NCBI GenBank assembly: GCA_004762125.1
Contig: SIHQ01000011.1
Coordinates: forward strand, 62,001 to 126,000
Reading direction: 5' to 3'
DNA: 64,000 nt
From: Oceanospirillales bacterium
GTDB lineage: Bacteria; Pseudomonadota; Gammaproteobacteria; Pseudomonadales; Endozoicomonadaceae
Shown: positions 9,769 to 17,952 of the stretch, one piece after another
Layout: each line of letters opens with the position of its first letter
Position numbering within the stretch: the first letter of the stretch is position 1
The notes under the pieces: generated by a model
What the model was told of the DNA's origin: nothing
Seen by the model: only the letters and a program-made list of their open reading frames with translations
Databases searched by the model: none
Position numbers and translations under genes: made by a program

Positions 9769-10044
9769 ATGCGTAAGCCAGACCTCGTAAACGCTATTGC
9801 CGATCAAGCTGACCTGACAAAAGATCAAGCTAATCAAGCCTTGAACGCAGTGCTTGAAACCATTACAGCTGCTCTGAAAGAAGAAGATACAGTCAGCCTG
9901 GTGGGTTTCGGAACTTTCCTGCAGAGAAGTCGTGCAGCTCGCACAGGTAAAAACCCACAAACCGGTGAACCCATTCAAATTGCTGCCAGCAATACGGTTG
10001 CCTTTAAGCCAGGCAAATCCTTGAAAGAAGCTGTAAACGGTTAA
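9769..10044 (+). CDS. hup: DNA-binding protein HU
   Basis: This 91-residue protein is a histone-like HU subunit. It shows the dimerisation helices (KPDLVNAIADQADLTKDQANQALNAVLE), the VGFGTF signature near residues 45-50, and the beta-arm RAARTGKNPQTGEPIQIAASNTVAFKPGK that inserts a proline into the minor groove. The frame extends to 9718, but HU proteins start with M-[NR]-K, which points to ATG 9769. An AGGAG at 9753-9757 lies 11 bases upstream, a little far. It is monocistronic with a strong terminator at 10123. HU bends DNA and supports replication, recombination and transcription; whether alpha or beta type is unclear, though it resembles beta more. Confidence 0.94.
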   Translation: MRKPDLVNAIADQADLTKDQANQALNAVLETITAALKEEDTVSLVGFGTFLQRSRAARTGKNPQTGEPIQIAASNTVAFKPGKSLKEAVNG

Positions 10045-10122
10045 TCGCTTTTTCTAACTCTGTCCATCAGTTTTGCGGTAGATGTAACTGTTGGTTGTAC
10101 AACTTGTTATACAACTCATCTT

Positions 10123-10155
10123 GAGGCTATTCATTGAATAGCCTCGTTTTATTTT
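10123..10155 (+). terminator. Rho-independent terminator of the HU gene
   Basis: A ten-bp perfect stem, GAGGCTATTC with GAATAGCCTC and loop ATT, is followed by GTTTTATTTTAT. It lies 78 bases after the HU stop. Confidence 0.9.
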
Positions 10156-10311
10156 ATCTGCTTGTTTTTTGTTGTCATTCCGCTGCATCGTTACTAATTC
10201 ACCCTTATTCGTAAAAGCCGAACTTATAATTTCATTCCAAAGTGTTGACAGTTTCGCCTGATATCCATAATATTCGCGGCACTTGCTGAGCAGCACAACG
10301 AAGCTTATCAA

Positions 10312-10398
10312 GCCCAGGTGGCGGAATTGGTAGACGCGCTAGCTTCAGGTGCTAGTGTCCGTAAGGGCGTGGAAGTTCGAGTCTTCTTCTGGGCACCA
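10312..10398 (+). tRNA. tRNA-Leu(CAG), copy 1
   Basis: An 87-base class II tRNA has a GCCCAGG/CTGGGC acceptor stem, the GGTAGACGCG D-arm, anticodon loop TTCAGGT with CAG at 10346-10348, a long variable arm typical of leucine tRNAs, a TTCGAGT T-loop and encoded CCA. It decodes CUG. An identical copy follows 63 bases later. Confidence 0.97.
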
Positions 10399-10461
10399 AT
10401 CATTTAGTTTTCATATAGCTAAGATTGGTCGGGTTCTAAACCCATACAACTTATATGATTT

Positions 10462-10548
10462 GCCCAGGTGGCGGAATTGGTAGACGCGCTAGCTTCAGGT
10501 GCTAGTGTCCGTAAGGGCGTGGAAGTTCGAGTCTTCTTCTGGGCACCA
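10462..10548 (+). tRNA. tRNA-Leu(CAG), copy 2
   Basis: This is an exact repeat of the copy at 10312, anticodon CAG at 10496-10498, with encoded CCA. The two are probably one transcript ended by the terminator at 10562. A perfect tandem copy suggests recent duplication or gene conversion. Confidence 0.97.
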
Positions 10549-10561
10549 AATCATATAGCTA

Positions 10562-10592
10562 AAAGCTGATCTTTTGATCGGCTTTTTTTGTT
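10562..10592 (+). terminator. Terminator of the tRNA-Leu pair
   Basis: A ten-bp stem, AAAGCTGATC with GATCGGCTTT (one G-U pair) and loop TTTT, is followed by a T-rich tail. It lies directly after the second tRNA-Leu. Confidence 0.88.
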
Positions 10593-10744
10593 TTTACTCC
10601 TCGCAAAAAATATTCATTACACTCTGAATTCTTTGATTTTCAATTCCAGCAGGTTATTCCCCAGCCAATCACAACTATAAAAACTTCTTTTGCATCATTG
10701 AACTCAATACTTAGCTCGCTTTTCTAACAGCAACCACTCTGATT

Positions 10745-11272
10745 AACATTATCCCTGAAGCTGGTGCAGTGAATATTATGTCCACTGCCATTAAATATGG
10801 TTTTGTGCGGACATTGCCGTCAATTATAAGATTACAAATTGGGTTGATTATTTACCTGATAGTAGTGGTCGCTGCAGGCCTTGAAGCCATCCTTGTCACA
10901 CTAGAACGACTCGTTAATGCTGTTAAGTGGCTGGGTGCAGGTTATCTCGTTTATCTGGGTATTATGACGTAGAGAGAGACAGGGTTAACTACAAATAAAA
11001 ATAACCAGAGTAAGAGGAAATTTTTTACCAGCACTATCTTTGTAAACATGACAAATTCTGAAGCCAGCATTTTCCTCGCAGCATTTCTACCCCAGTTCGT
11101 TCAACCAGATCTAACTCTGAGGCCTCAATACTTGATTATGGGAATACTGGGTTAATCGTCACTCGCTCTAAAGATCACGCCTGTTTTAACAAGACACAAG
11201 AAATTACAGAGCAGAATTTTTGGCTCAATGTTTATCACCTGCGAACGGCTGCTGGCAGTCAGTCAAAAGTAA
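10745..11272 (+). pseudogene. Decayed LysE/RhtB family exporter
   Basis: The remains of a second LysE-type exporter can be followed through this stretch. One frame reads IPEAGAVNIMSTAIKYG (the PGP motif region) and continues to WLGAGYLVYLGI before an in-frame TAG at 10970. The same frame reopens with FVNMTNSEASIFLAAFLPQF, the second family signature (normally NxxNPKxxxFFxAFLPQF), up to a TAA near 11155. A shifted frame then carries the C-terminal block LTRHKKLQSRIFGSMFI. No start codon with the normal N-terminus is seen. An in-frame stop, a frameshift and loss of the 5' end show that it is not functional. It differs clearly from the intact exporter at 8709, so it is not a recent copy of it. 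Confidence 0.75.
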
Positions 11273-11347
11273 CTTTCTCATACAATAGCGTTATTTTCAG
11301 CACCCTCTATGGCGAATGTCTCACAATCTGAAAGGATAACGTCCTAT

Positions 11348-11376
11348 TTTACTCAAAAGTAAAAAGTGGATAATAG
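11348..11376 (+). promoter_or_regulatory. Promoter of the CsrB-like RNA
   Basis: A -35 like TTTACT (11348-11353) and a -10 TAATAG (11371-11376) are 17 bases apart. They place the start of transcription near 11383, just before the first GGA motif. I could not find a convincing GacA/UvrY box upstream. Confidence 0.55.
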
Positions 11377-11382
11377 GTTTCG

Positions 11383-11572
11383 TCAGCAGGGGACAGGAAG
11401 TCCGGAGATCAGGAAGATCTAATGCCGACACGGATAGGGAATCAGGCAGGATGCCTGAAGGGTCAGGAAGACCAAACAAATGCAGGATGCAGTTCGGAAC
11501 ATGGAGTTCCGAGAGCAGGATGCTACCCAAGTAAGGGATTATACAAAGAGCAGACCAGATGGTCTGTTTTTT
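11383..11572 (+). ncRNA. csrB: CsrB/RsmZ-type regulatory RNA that sequesters CsrA/RsmA
   Basis: This noncoding RNA of about 190 bases contains thirteen GGA triplets, many held in loops of small perfect hairpins: GATC-AGGAA-GATC, GGC-AGGAT-GCC, GTC-AGGAA-GAC, TGC-AGGAT-GCA, AGC-AGGAT-GCT and GGAACATGGAGTTCC. That architecture defines the CsrB/RsmY/RsmZ class, which titrates the translational repressor CsrA. A promoter sits at 11348-11376 and a strong terminator (CAGACC-AGAT-GGTCTG plus six T, 11551-11572) closes it. Short open frames on both strands here are chance. In relatives such RNAs are switched on by the BarA/UvrY or GacS/GacA system and control virulence, motility and carbon storage. 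Whether it is nearer to CsrB or RsmZ is a matter of naming. Confidence 0.88.
11551..11572 (+). terminator. Terminator of the CsrB-like RNA
   Basis: A six-bp stem CAGACC/GGTCTG with loop AGAT is followed by TTTTTT. Confidence 0.88.
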
Positions 11573-11649
11573 GTATGCGGTATCAACAGGATTTGAACGA
11601 GACCTGTTGACAAGAAAGCCGCACATACATATTATGCATCTCGTTCCTC

Positions 11650-11725
<76 letters not shown>

Positions 11726-11734
11726 AACATAGGA

Positions 11735-11770
11735 AAGCCCGTAGCGTTAGTAAACACTACGGGCTTTTTT
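11735..11770 (+). terminator. Terminator after tRNA-Thr
   Basis: A ten-bp stem, AAGCCCGTAG (11735-11744) with CTACGGGCTT (11757-11766) and a 12-base loop, runs into TTTTTT. Confidence 0.85.
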
Positions 11771-11883
11771 GTATCTAGGGTTTTGCCCCCAGTTTTGCCC
11801 CCTACTTCTGTTTTGCTGTCCTCGTGTTTTGAAAAAATTAACGACTCATGGATGTATAACCCATGTAACGCTACGCTGAACAA

Positions 11884-12147
11884 TCAGTCACTTTCTCCTC
11901 TCGTGACCCTCTCCATAAAATCAGTTTCCTTTTTCCACAGATACTCCTGATTATTGATATCGCACTCTATTTGCTGTTCTTCCCAACGAAGCAAATCATT
12001 GATGTGGAATCGAGCCAACTTTGGTCCCAAACGATTTGGTTTGGGAAAGCGAGCATCCTGAATCCAACTGTAAATCGTAGAAACGCCCACGCTGTAACGC
12101 TGACTGGTTTCACGAATGGAGTAGTACACTTTGATATCGTCTTTCAT
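11884..12147 (-). CDS. AlpA-family excisionase/transcriptional regulator
   Basis: This small protein has an AlpA/Xis-type winged helix: YYSIRETSQRYSVGVSTIYSWIQD forms the helix-turn-helix, followed by ARFPKPNRLGPKLARFHINDLLRWEEQQ, the usual wing and C-terminal cap. From ATG 12147 it has 87 residues; the frame extends to ATG 12201, overlapping the integrase stop, but the shorter start agrees better with family members, which begin a few residues before the DNA-binding domain. AlpA proteins activate integrase genes or direct excision of integrative elements. It sits between the integrase and the tRNA-Thr attachment site and is probably co-transcribed with the integrase. Confidence 0.8.
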   Translation of the reverse strand: MKDDIKVYYSIRETSQRYSVGVSTIYSWIQDARFPKPNRLGPKLARFHINDLLRWEEQQIECDINNQEYLWKKETDFMERVTRGESD

Positions 12148-12181
12148 AATATTTCTCACTCTGTCATTAAAGCCGTTCAAT

Positions 12182-13186
12182 TTAATTAACTTGTCTTTCA
12201 TGGGTCACTGCTTTTCGTGAGCCGACATAAGCCACCAGGACATCCGGACGACTGTGTCCTAATTCCTGAGAAATGATTTCTCTGGCCTCTCTATCAATAT
12301 CGTCTGGTGCGACTCTTGTTCCTGCTATGACTGGCGCGTCATACCCCGTAATTTGCTGATACCGATCACAAGCGTAAGAAGCTCTGAGTTCATGGCGGTT
12401 TTTAATTCCGTACCTCTTCAATATGGGGCCCGTGCGCATTCGAACAAGCACCATAAAGTCAGATAGTTTCTTCCCTTTAGATATCAGATTATCCTTTTCT
12501 TCCTGAAGCTTTTCAGCCTCCGCCAAAACCTGCACTATCTCCTTGGTAACCGGTATTATTCTGTCAATTTTTGAAGGAGATGTTTTTGTTGACTTGCTTC
12601 GCCCTCCTTTCGTGCCTCTAGTGATGTTGACAACTCCGTGGCTTGCTTGCTTCAATGCTTCTTTGCAGTTAAGTAATGAAGCCTCACGAATCCGTAAACC
12701 CAGTTCACGACAAAGTCCTAATAACACTGCTTCGTGGTGTCGATTTTCCTTCCTTAATGCATTTTGTACAGAACCAAGCACTTCTCGACTGGTTTCCGGA
12801 GGCTTTGTTCTGACTGTATGACGCTGTGCATGCAATGCTTTAGCGGGATTGATTTTGACTTGCTCATTTCCTCGCAAGTATTTCAGTACAACATTGCACG
12901 TTGAAAGCCGATTCTGGGCCGTAGATACCGCCAATGCTTTTCCCTGCCCCTCCAGTCTTGCCCTCAGATAATTGGCATAATCTTCGAGTACTCTGCGTGT
13001 TACTTGATGAGCCTCTCTTATTTGTTGGGTTTTAGCCCACTCACAAAATAGACTCCAGCGTGCCCTGTGATTAGCTATCGTTTGAAACTGTCCTGGCATA
13101 TGCGTTTTAAGTGCATTAGCTCCGGCAAACATAAGCTGCTTGCCATAACAGAAATTTTTAGCACTTTTTGACTTAAATTTAGGCAC
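12182..13186 (-). CDS. Tyrosine recombinase/integrase of the island
   Basis: This site-specific recombinase probably inserted the island into tRNA-Thr. A SAM-like core-binding domain (about residues 30-125) precedes the catalytic domain. The first catalytic arginine lies in ELGLRIREASLLN, the H-x-x-R box in HELRASYACDRY, and the LGH box plus nucleophilic tyrosine in ELGHSRPDVLVAYVG. The frame opens at ATG 13201, but GTG 13186 is preceded by a very strong GGAGGGG (13193-13199) at six bases, while the upstream ATG overlaps that ribosome site; I choose the GTG. It resembles the integrase-domain proteins of integrative elements rather than lambda Int. It looks intact. Confidence 0.88.
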   Translation of the reverse strand: MPKFKSKSAKNFCYGKQLMFAGANALKTHMPGQFQTIANHRARWSLFCEWAKTQQIREAHQVTRRVLEDYANYLRARLEGQGKALAVSTAQNRLSTCNVVLKYLRGNEQVKINPAKALHAQRHTVRTKPPETSREVLGSVQNALRKENRHHEAVLLGLCRELGLRIREASLLNCKEALKQASHGVVNITRGTKGGRSKSTKTSPSKIDRIIPVTKEIVQVLAEAEKLQEEKDNLISKGKKLSDFMVLVRMRTGPILKRYGIKNRHELRASYACDRYQQITGYDAPVIAGTRVAPDDIDREAREIISQELGHSRPDVLVAYVGSRKAVTHERQVN

Positions 13187-13201
13187 AATGCGCCCCTCCA
13201 T

Positions 13202-14440
13202 TGAGATTTGGTGTAATTGACAATCTGTCCTCGAAACCCTGTTCGAAGTTCAATGGAGTACCGGTTCACGCACCAGTCAGCGGGACAGCCTGTAACGCAA
13301 GGGTTGCGGGCAGTTATTTCCGGTTAGGAAAATGCTGATGCCAGCAGCTTAAAATATGCACCTTATAACCTGATCTGATATCAAGCCGGGTTCAGTACAA
13401 TATTCTCGGAACAAATAACCACGATTTTGCGGTAGCACCGTCGATAGAAGACACTGGACGAGCTGCAAGGCACGAATGCCAACCACTCAGGAAACAGTCT
13501 CTCGAACCGATTTTTTTTCTGATGAGAAGTCTCAGGCGAAATCACCTTTAAAAACAACTTATCTTCAGATTTTGACACGACTAATACGCAAGTCTATTGA
13601 ATGTCTGGCTCAAATAATCCGAGCGATGACAAACAGACATACAACAAACTTTCGCAGTAAGTAATATCAACGAGGCAGCAGAACACTAAAGGGATCTACA
13701 GTTAAAGCCGCAAAAATAATTTCTGAAGCAGCCCTTACAGCGCTCAGTTTACGAGGCTTGTTTCAGCTGGTATAAACCCAAGCACAGAAATCACCGCCTG
13801 AATTTATCTATAGGGCTTCGTCCGGTTTTGTTCGCAAGCAACAGATCCCCTGTCGCTACTAAAACCGACGCTTTGGAGCAGTCATCACAACGCCGAAACG
13901 CAATGATCTATCAGTTTGGAAAAGCACAGCAAACCATTGACTGGCGCCACTGGAAAGCCATTAACTTTGCCATTATCGCAAAAGCGACTAGTTCATACCG
14001 ATTCATCATTCTTTATAATAAGAAATCAAAAATCAGTTGTACGAACTTCCGAAGTTACTCGCCAAGTTCAGTCTAATAAAATACTTAGACTGTTTATCTT
14101 TCAGTTTTCTGTTTGAAAACCATCAAGGTTCTATTCCGGCTTAACCTGGTTAATTCTTTTAAAAAAGAATCACAAGGCAACTAACACTCCGCTGCGTCGA
14201 ACCCGATTCTGCCGGGTCTGAGGGTTCTCCTAACCTGAGTGCGAGCCTGAAGTGGATAGCATTCTTCAGTGAAGACGTCGCGTGACGCTCATGATTCAAT
14301 GAATCAATAACGTCACCTCCATTCTACCAACCACTTTTTTTTACCTGACCAATACCTTACATAACGATCAGAACCGTTTTAGAGTGACGGAACACTTTTG
14401 AAGTATTAAAGTTTAGACCATGCTCTGAAAAAATCCTGCT
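13202..14440. other. Gene-poor island stretch, no recognised content
   Basis: About 1.2 kb holds only short open frames on both strands with no recognisable protein. It may be degraded mobile DNA. A segment at 14196-14260 can fold (GAACCC near 14198 pairs with GGGTTC further on, and CCCG with CGGG inside), which hints at a structured RNA or recombination site, but I cannot name it. Confidence 0.4.
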
Positions 14441-15382
14441 CTATCCAGCCCATCCACAGCATTTTTTAAATTTATTTCCGCTACCGCAAAAGCAAGGATC
14501 GTTACGCCCTATCTTGGGTACTTCACGGACAAAAGTTTCCTTTGTCAGTAATTCTTTTCTTCCAAAACTTCCGGGTAATGAGTCAACTGGAGGAAGCCAA
14601 GATAAATCTTCATCATAATCAAAGTCTTCAAAAGCAGCTCCCGGTTGAAAACTGTCCCAACTCTCAAGGCTACCAATGGTGTCGGTGACAACATCCTTAT
14701 GATGAGAACATCCATAATCATCAAAGACACTTGGCACTAACTGCTCCTCAACGTGCTCCAACCTGACGATATCTGCCATATCCGGCCACCGCTGATAAGC
14801 ACTCCGAATAGAAGGTACCAGATCGGAAAAATTCAGAATTCGACAAATAGATGTTAATGCAACGGGTAGACACTTCCCTTCATACTTCAGCTCACCTTCC
14901 AACATTGATCGACAATAGTCTTTTAATATTTCAGGTTTTAGCTGATTCTGACGTACCAGCGTCGACAACGAATAGAACGCAGAAGCACGAATATGCTCAT
15001 CGATTTTTGGATTTTCAGCCAGCTGTTTAATCGGCGTAATATCTCCGTCACACACTGTAGCAATAACCTGTGACAAGCTCTCCTTCAACAAGTGACCTAA
15101 AAATGCATTATTTGTTTCATCCAGTTGTTCTAGTAATTTTATCAACGGACGATAAGCACGGGTTTCTCGAAAATGTGCCAATAAATAAAGAACAAACACT
15201 ATAAAATAAGTTTGATCATTGTCGACGGCTGTCTGAACGTTTTCCGACACAGTTTTCAGGTATTCCAACAACAGCGGTACGGCTTCACCCTGCTGATCAA
15301 TCAGCACTTGCAAAGATTCGCGATGAAATACACCTGATTGATAAACAGACAGTTTTTTAAAAGCTTGCTGTACGTCGTTCAT
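14441..15382 (-). CDS. DUF1186 / SEC-C motif protein
   Basis: This 313-residue protein has a helical N-terminal region (about 1-230) like the DUF1186 family, with HEAT-like repeats, and a C-terminal zinc-binding SEC-C motif: [20 protein letters not shown], the metal ligands being the C-x-C...CC/H cluster. SEC-C tails are found on SecA and on many proteins of unknown function and bind zinc. An acidic linker rich in D/E/W (about 245-275) joins the parts. It is isolated on the minus strand between gene-poor stretches within the island. The function is unknown; related proteins occur in islands and near toxin-like genes, but no such activity can be claimed here. Confidence 0.75.
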   Translation of the reverse strand: MNDVQQAFKKLSVYQSGVFHRESLQVLIDQQGEAVPLLLEYLKTVSENVQTAVDNDQTYFIVFVLYLLAHFRETRAYRPLIKLLEQLDETNNAFLGHLLKESLSQVIATVCDGDITPIKQLAENPKIDEHIRASAFYSLSTLVRQNQLKPEILKDYCRSMLEGELKYEGKCLPVALTSICRILNFSDLVPSIRSAYQRWPDMADIVRLEHVEEQLVPSVFDDYGCSHHKDVVTDTIGSLESWDSFQPGAAFEDFDYDEDLSWLPPVDSLPGSFGRKELLTKETFVREVPKIGRNDPCFCGSGNKFKKCCGWAG

Positions 15383-16375
15383 TGAGAAATATCTTCTTTG
15401 CTAATACTTGTCGAACCAGTATAGGAACAGCTATGGATTGTTAGTTCCCGTTACTACAGCCTCGTTACCATTGAGTATGTGAATAGCTGAAAAGTGAGCA
15501 AAATTCCATAAAACTACAAGCAGCTAATGATTGGAGCAATATCTGTCCGATGTAACCTATTAACTTGTACTACAATTCAAAAGTTCAAAGTGTCTGTCAC
15601 TTAAATCGGTTTCGATTACTATGCCAGACATACGTTGAGTAAAATTTCTTTGTCGATGGTAAGGATACGATTTACTCTGGTAAATCAGCGCTTCTATGAA
15701 AGAGCCCGACAAAGACCAGCACTCAGGTTAGAGACCACCCGGGAGACCGGAGAACGGTGGTTTCGCAGCAGAGCACTGGAAGAAAAGGACTACCGGGCCG
15801 CTAAGCCACCCATATCGATATATTGGGTTTGGTTAGTCAAAGGAGCATCGTATCTATTCAATTTATTTGAATGTACTGGTTGCTCTTACTGCTTCACGCC
15901 AGAATCATTGATTCATGGCGCACTGCTCAAAAGTACGCTGTCTCGGGAACTCCGAGAGAGCCGAAAAACGGATAGTCTTCGGTTTATCTGAAGTATTTAT
16001 CTGCCATAAAATTGGTTTCGGTCACAGCGAATAATGCTGTCCGGATTGCGTCGCTCAAAGCATTCGAGCTGGGCGGAGCTTTGTCTGGTCCGAAACCAAT
16101 AAATCAATCTTACGTACAACATGAAAAAGTTCGAGAGAGTTCTCTCAGAGCTAATGGCATCTCAAATGCTTATGGCATAGCTGTTTATGTTCTGACTGGC
16201 TCATATCTTTTACGACTTCTGTTGTCTGTAGCACACTGATTTCACCCTGGCAGATTGGTTGTTATATCGGCACATCAACATCCGAGTGTTTCAACAAAAC
16301 AACACTATCAACTCTCTCTGTCGTATTGGGTAATCAATATGCATTTACAAAAAGCACTATTAGGAGAGCAGTATC
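15383..16375. other. Gene-poor island stretch with an 11-bp inverted repeat
   Basis: Nearly 1 kb lies between the SEC-C gene and the RepA-like gene. Two open frames (15635-15991 and 16012-16239) look non-coding: odd composition, no domain and no good ribosome site. A perfect inverted repeat, ATTGGTTTCGG at 16011-16021 and CCGAAACCAAT at 16090-16100, brackets a 68-base GC-richer core and may fold into a structured element. Another hairpin candidate has arms AGACCACC (near 15730) and GGTGGTTT (near 15757). Confidence 0.45.
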
Positions 16376-17521
16376 ATGCCTACAGATGATCTGCACACTC
16401 CACCTATAGCCTACGATCCTGCGGTGATGGAACCTGTACCTTTTCCAAGCACTGAAGACAGCTCTCTAATACCCGAAGGTCACGGAATTCCCGACAACTT
16501 GCCGACAAAGGAGCCAAATCAGTTTCAATTTTTCAAGGTTGGAATACTGACCAAAAATCTTGAAACCACCTCATGGCTGATTGATGACTTCATTGAATCC
16601 AGCACTCTAACGTTGTGTTTTGCCCCGCCAGAAAGCTATAAATCGTTTTTGGCCGTGGACATTGCAGCATCAGTCGCTACAGGAATTCCCTGGCACGGAT
16701 TACAAGTAAAACAGGGGGCGGTTTTCTATATTGCTGGTGAAGGTATTCCGGGGTTGAAAAAACGCTTTCGAGCTTGGGAGTTAGCCCATGGTATCGATAC
16801 CGAACCTTACCCTCTCTATCTGAGCAGTGGTGCCGGAGATTTTTCAAGCGTTTCTCAAGTAGCCAACATTGTGAAATCCATGAACGCTCTCTGTGAGCAA
16901 GGCATGAAACCCGGCTTGATTGTCATTGATACACTGGCACGAAACTTTGGCGGAGGGAATGAAAATGACGCACAGGCCATGAACCAATTTATTCGTAATA
17001 TTGATTTTATTCGGCATGTTTGGGGTTGTTCCATTTTTATTGTGCATCATACCGGTTATGCCTCTACAGAGCGTGGAAGAGGATCTTCTGCCCTGAGAGC
17101 CGCTGTGGATGCCGAGTATATGATTACACGGCAGCAGGAAACTCGCCTGATTTCTGTGAAGGGCACCAAAATGAAAGACGCTGATCGCCCTGAACCGAAA
17201 AACTTTGAATTGTGCATCGTCAATCTTGGCATTACGGATCATCGTGGCAAGGAAATTACCAGTGGTGTGCTTCAAGAAACCAATGAACAGGTTATAGCTC
17301 CTCAGAAACCGGTGAGAATAACAGCAAACCACGAGGCTATTTTACAGGCAATAAGAAGTCGCACAGCTTCAGGAGAAGCAACAACCCGAGCTGTGATTCT
17401 GGATGATCTCAAGGCGCAAGGATTGAATATCAACTCTTTCTCAAAGTGGATTAAGAAACTAATGGATGACGGTTACATTTTGGAAAGAAACGGAGCATTT
17501 TATCCGGTGGTAAAACCCTAA
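16376..17521 (+). CDS. RepA-like AAA (RecA-fold) ATPase
   Basis: This 381-residue protein belongs to the AAA_25/RepA-type RecA-fold ATPases found in plasmids, phages and satellites, where they act as replicative helicases or primase partners. The Walker A region is FAPPESYKSF (about residues 82-91), a degenerate form in which the usual glycine before lysine is tyrosine. Walker B is LIVIDTLARNF followed by GGGNENDAQ. HHTGY and GRGSSALRAAVDAEY correspond to later RecA-like motifs. The C-terminal part (about 320-381) resembles a winged helix (TRAVILDDLKAQGLNINSFSKWIKKLMDDGYI). It is the only replication-type gene in the island and lies just before the long palindrome. Confidence 0.8.
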   Translation: MPTDDLHTPPIAYDPAVMEPVPFPSTEDSSLIPEGHGIPDNLPTKEPNQFQFFKVGILTKNLETTSWLIDDFIESSTLTLCFAPPESYKSFLAVDIAASVATGIPWHGLQVKQGAVFYIAGEGIPGLKKRFRAWELAHGIDTEPYPLYLSSGAGDFSSVSQVANIVKSMNALCEQGMKPGLIVIDTLARNFGGGNENDAQAMNQFIRNIDFIRHVWGCSIFIVHHTGYASTERGRGSSALRAAVDAEYMITRQQETRLISVKGTKMKDADRPEPKNFELCIVNLGITDHRGKEITSGVLQETNEQVIAPQKPVRITANHEAILQAIRSRTASGEATTRAVILDDLKAQGLNINSFSKWIKKLMDDGYILERNGAFYPVVKP

Positions 17522-17582
17522 TTTCCAACTCGTCAGTTCGTCACTTACCTTAGGTAAGTGACGAACTGACGAGTTGGAAATT
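17520..17582. repeat. 63-bp perfect palindrome after the RepA-like gene
   Basis: Two 31-base arms (17520-17550 and 17552-17582) are exact reverse complements around a single central base at 17551. The left arm starts inside the stop codon of the RepA-like gene. Key blocks are CCAACTCGTC, AGTTCGTCAC and TTACC with their complements. No T run follows, so this is not an ordinary terminator. It may be a replication or transfer origin, a protein-binding site, or a transcript-ending hairpin. Confidence 0.9.
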
Positions 17583-17952
17583 GGTACTGAACTTATTGAT
17601 TACTCTGCACCTCAGCCGTTTGTTTCTAGTGCAAGCTCATATTACTGATGATCTATCAAAATTTGAACATTGTTCAAAACTTCGATTTTTAGTGACCACT
17701 TCCTATTCTGTCAGGAGAGGGACAGAAAGTACTGTAATTCAAGTATCTCTAATACTTAGGTGACTTGATCGGTGCCTACCATTGACTAATATGTGTTCAC
17801 TGAATTTGAACCATATCGTATTTCCTTACTCTTAACTTCACCATATTTCGGAATCAGGCAAGGCTGTCTAGTGTATGTACTATTTCCAGTGCTACCTCTA
17901 ACCTGGTATCCTGGTATCCTGGTTGTCATTATTTGTTGAGTCAGAAATTGTC
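17583..17952. other. Leader region of the methyltransferase gene
   Basis: About 370 bases without a gene separate the palindrome from the methyltransferase. Three CCTGG pentamers spaced exactly eight bases apart lie near its end (17902-17922). Nothing else is recognised, and no clear promoter could be assigned. Confidence 0.4.
17902..17922. repeat. Three phased CCTGG sites ahead of the methyltransferase
   Basis: CTGGTATC is repeated in tandem (17903-17910 and 17911-17918) and followed by CTGG, producing CCTGG at 17902, 17910 and 17918. CCWGG is the Dcm target. The sites lie 31-51 bases before the methyltransferase start, so methylation could affect expression (inference). Confidence 0.6.

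Noticed and set aside
10092-10116. Palindrome GTTGTACAAC followed by GTTATACAAC
   Set aside because: Short and AT-rich; no regulator or repeat context, while the real terminator lies just downstream.
11321-11626. Open frames on both strands of 62-101 residues
   Set aside because: They coincide with the CsrB-like RNA, whose hairpins and terminator explain the sequence.
13381-14116. Several short open frames on both strands
   Set aside because: They overlap each other, lack ribosome sites and resemble no protein I know.
14150-14340. tmRNA- or tRNA-like TTCGA element on the minus strand
   Set aside because: The bases around GGGTTCGACG do not pair as a T-arm and no acceptor stem or CCA is present.
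15635-16239. Two open frames (118 and 75 residues) in the island
   Set aside because: No recognisable domain, odd amino-acid composition, no convincing ribosome sites, and the second begins inside an inverted-repeat arm.
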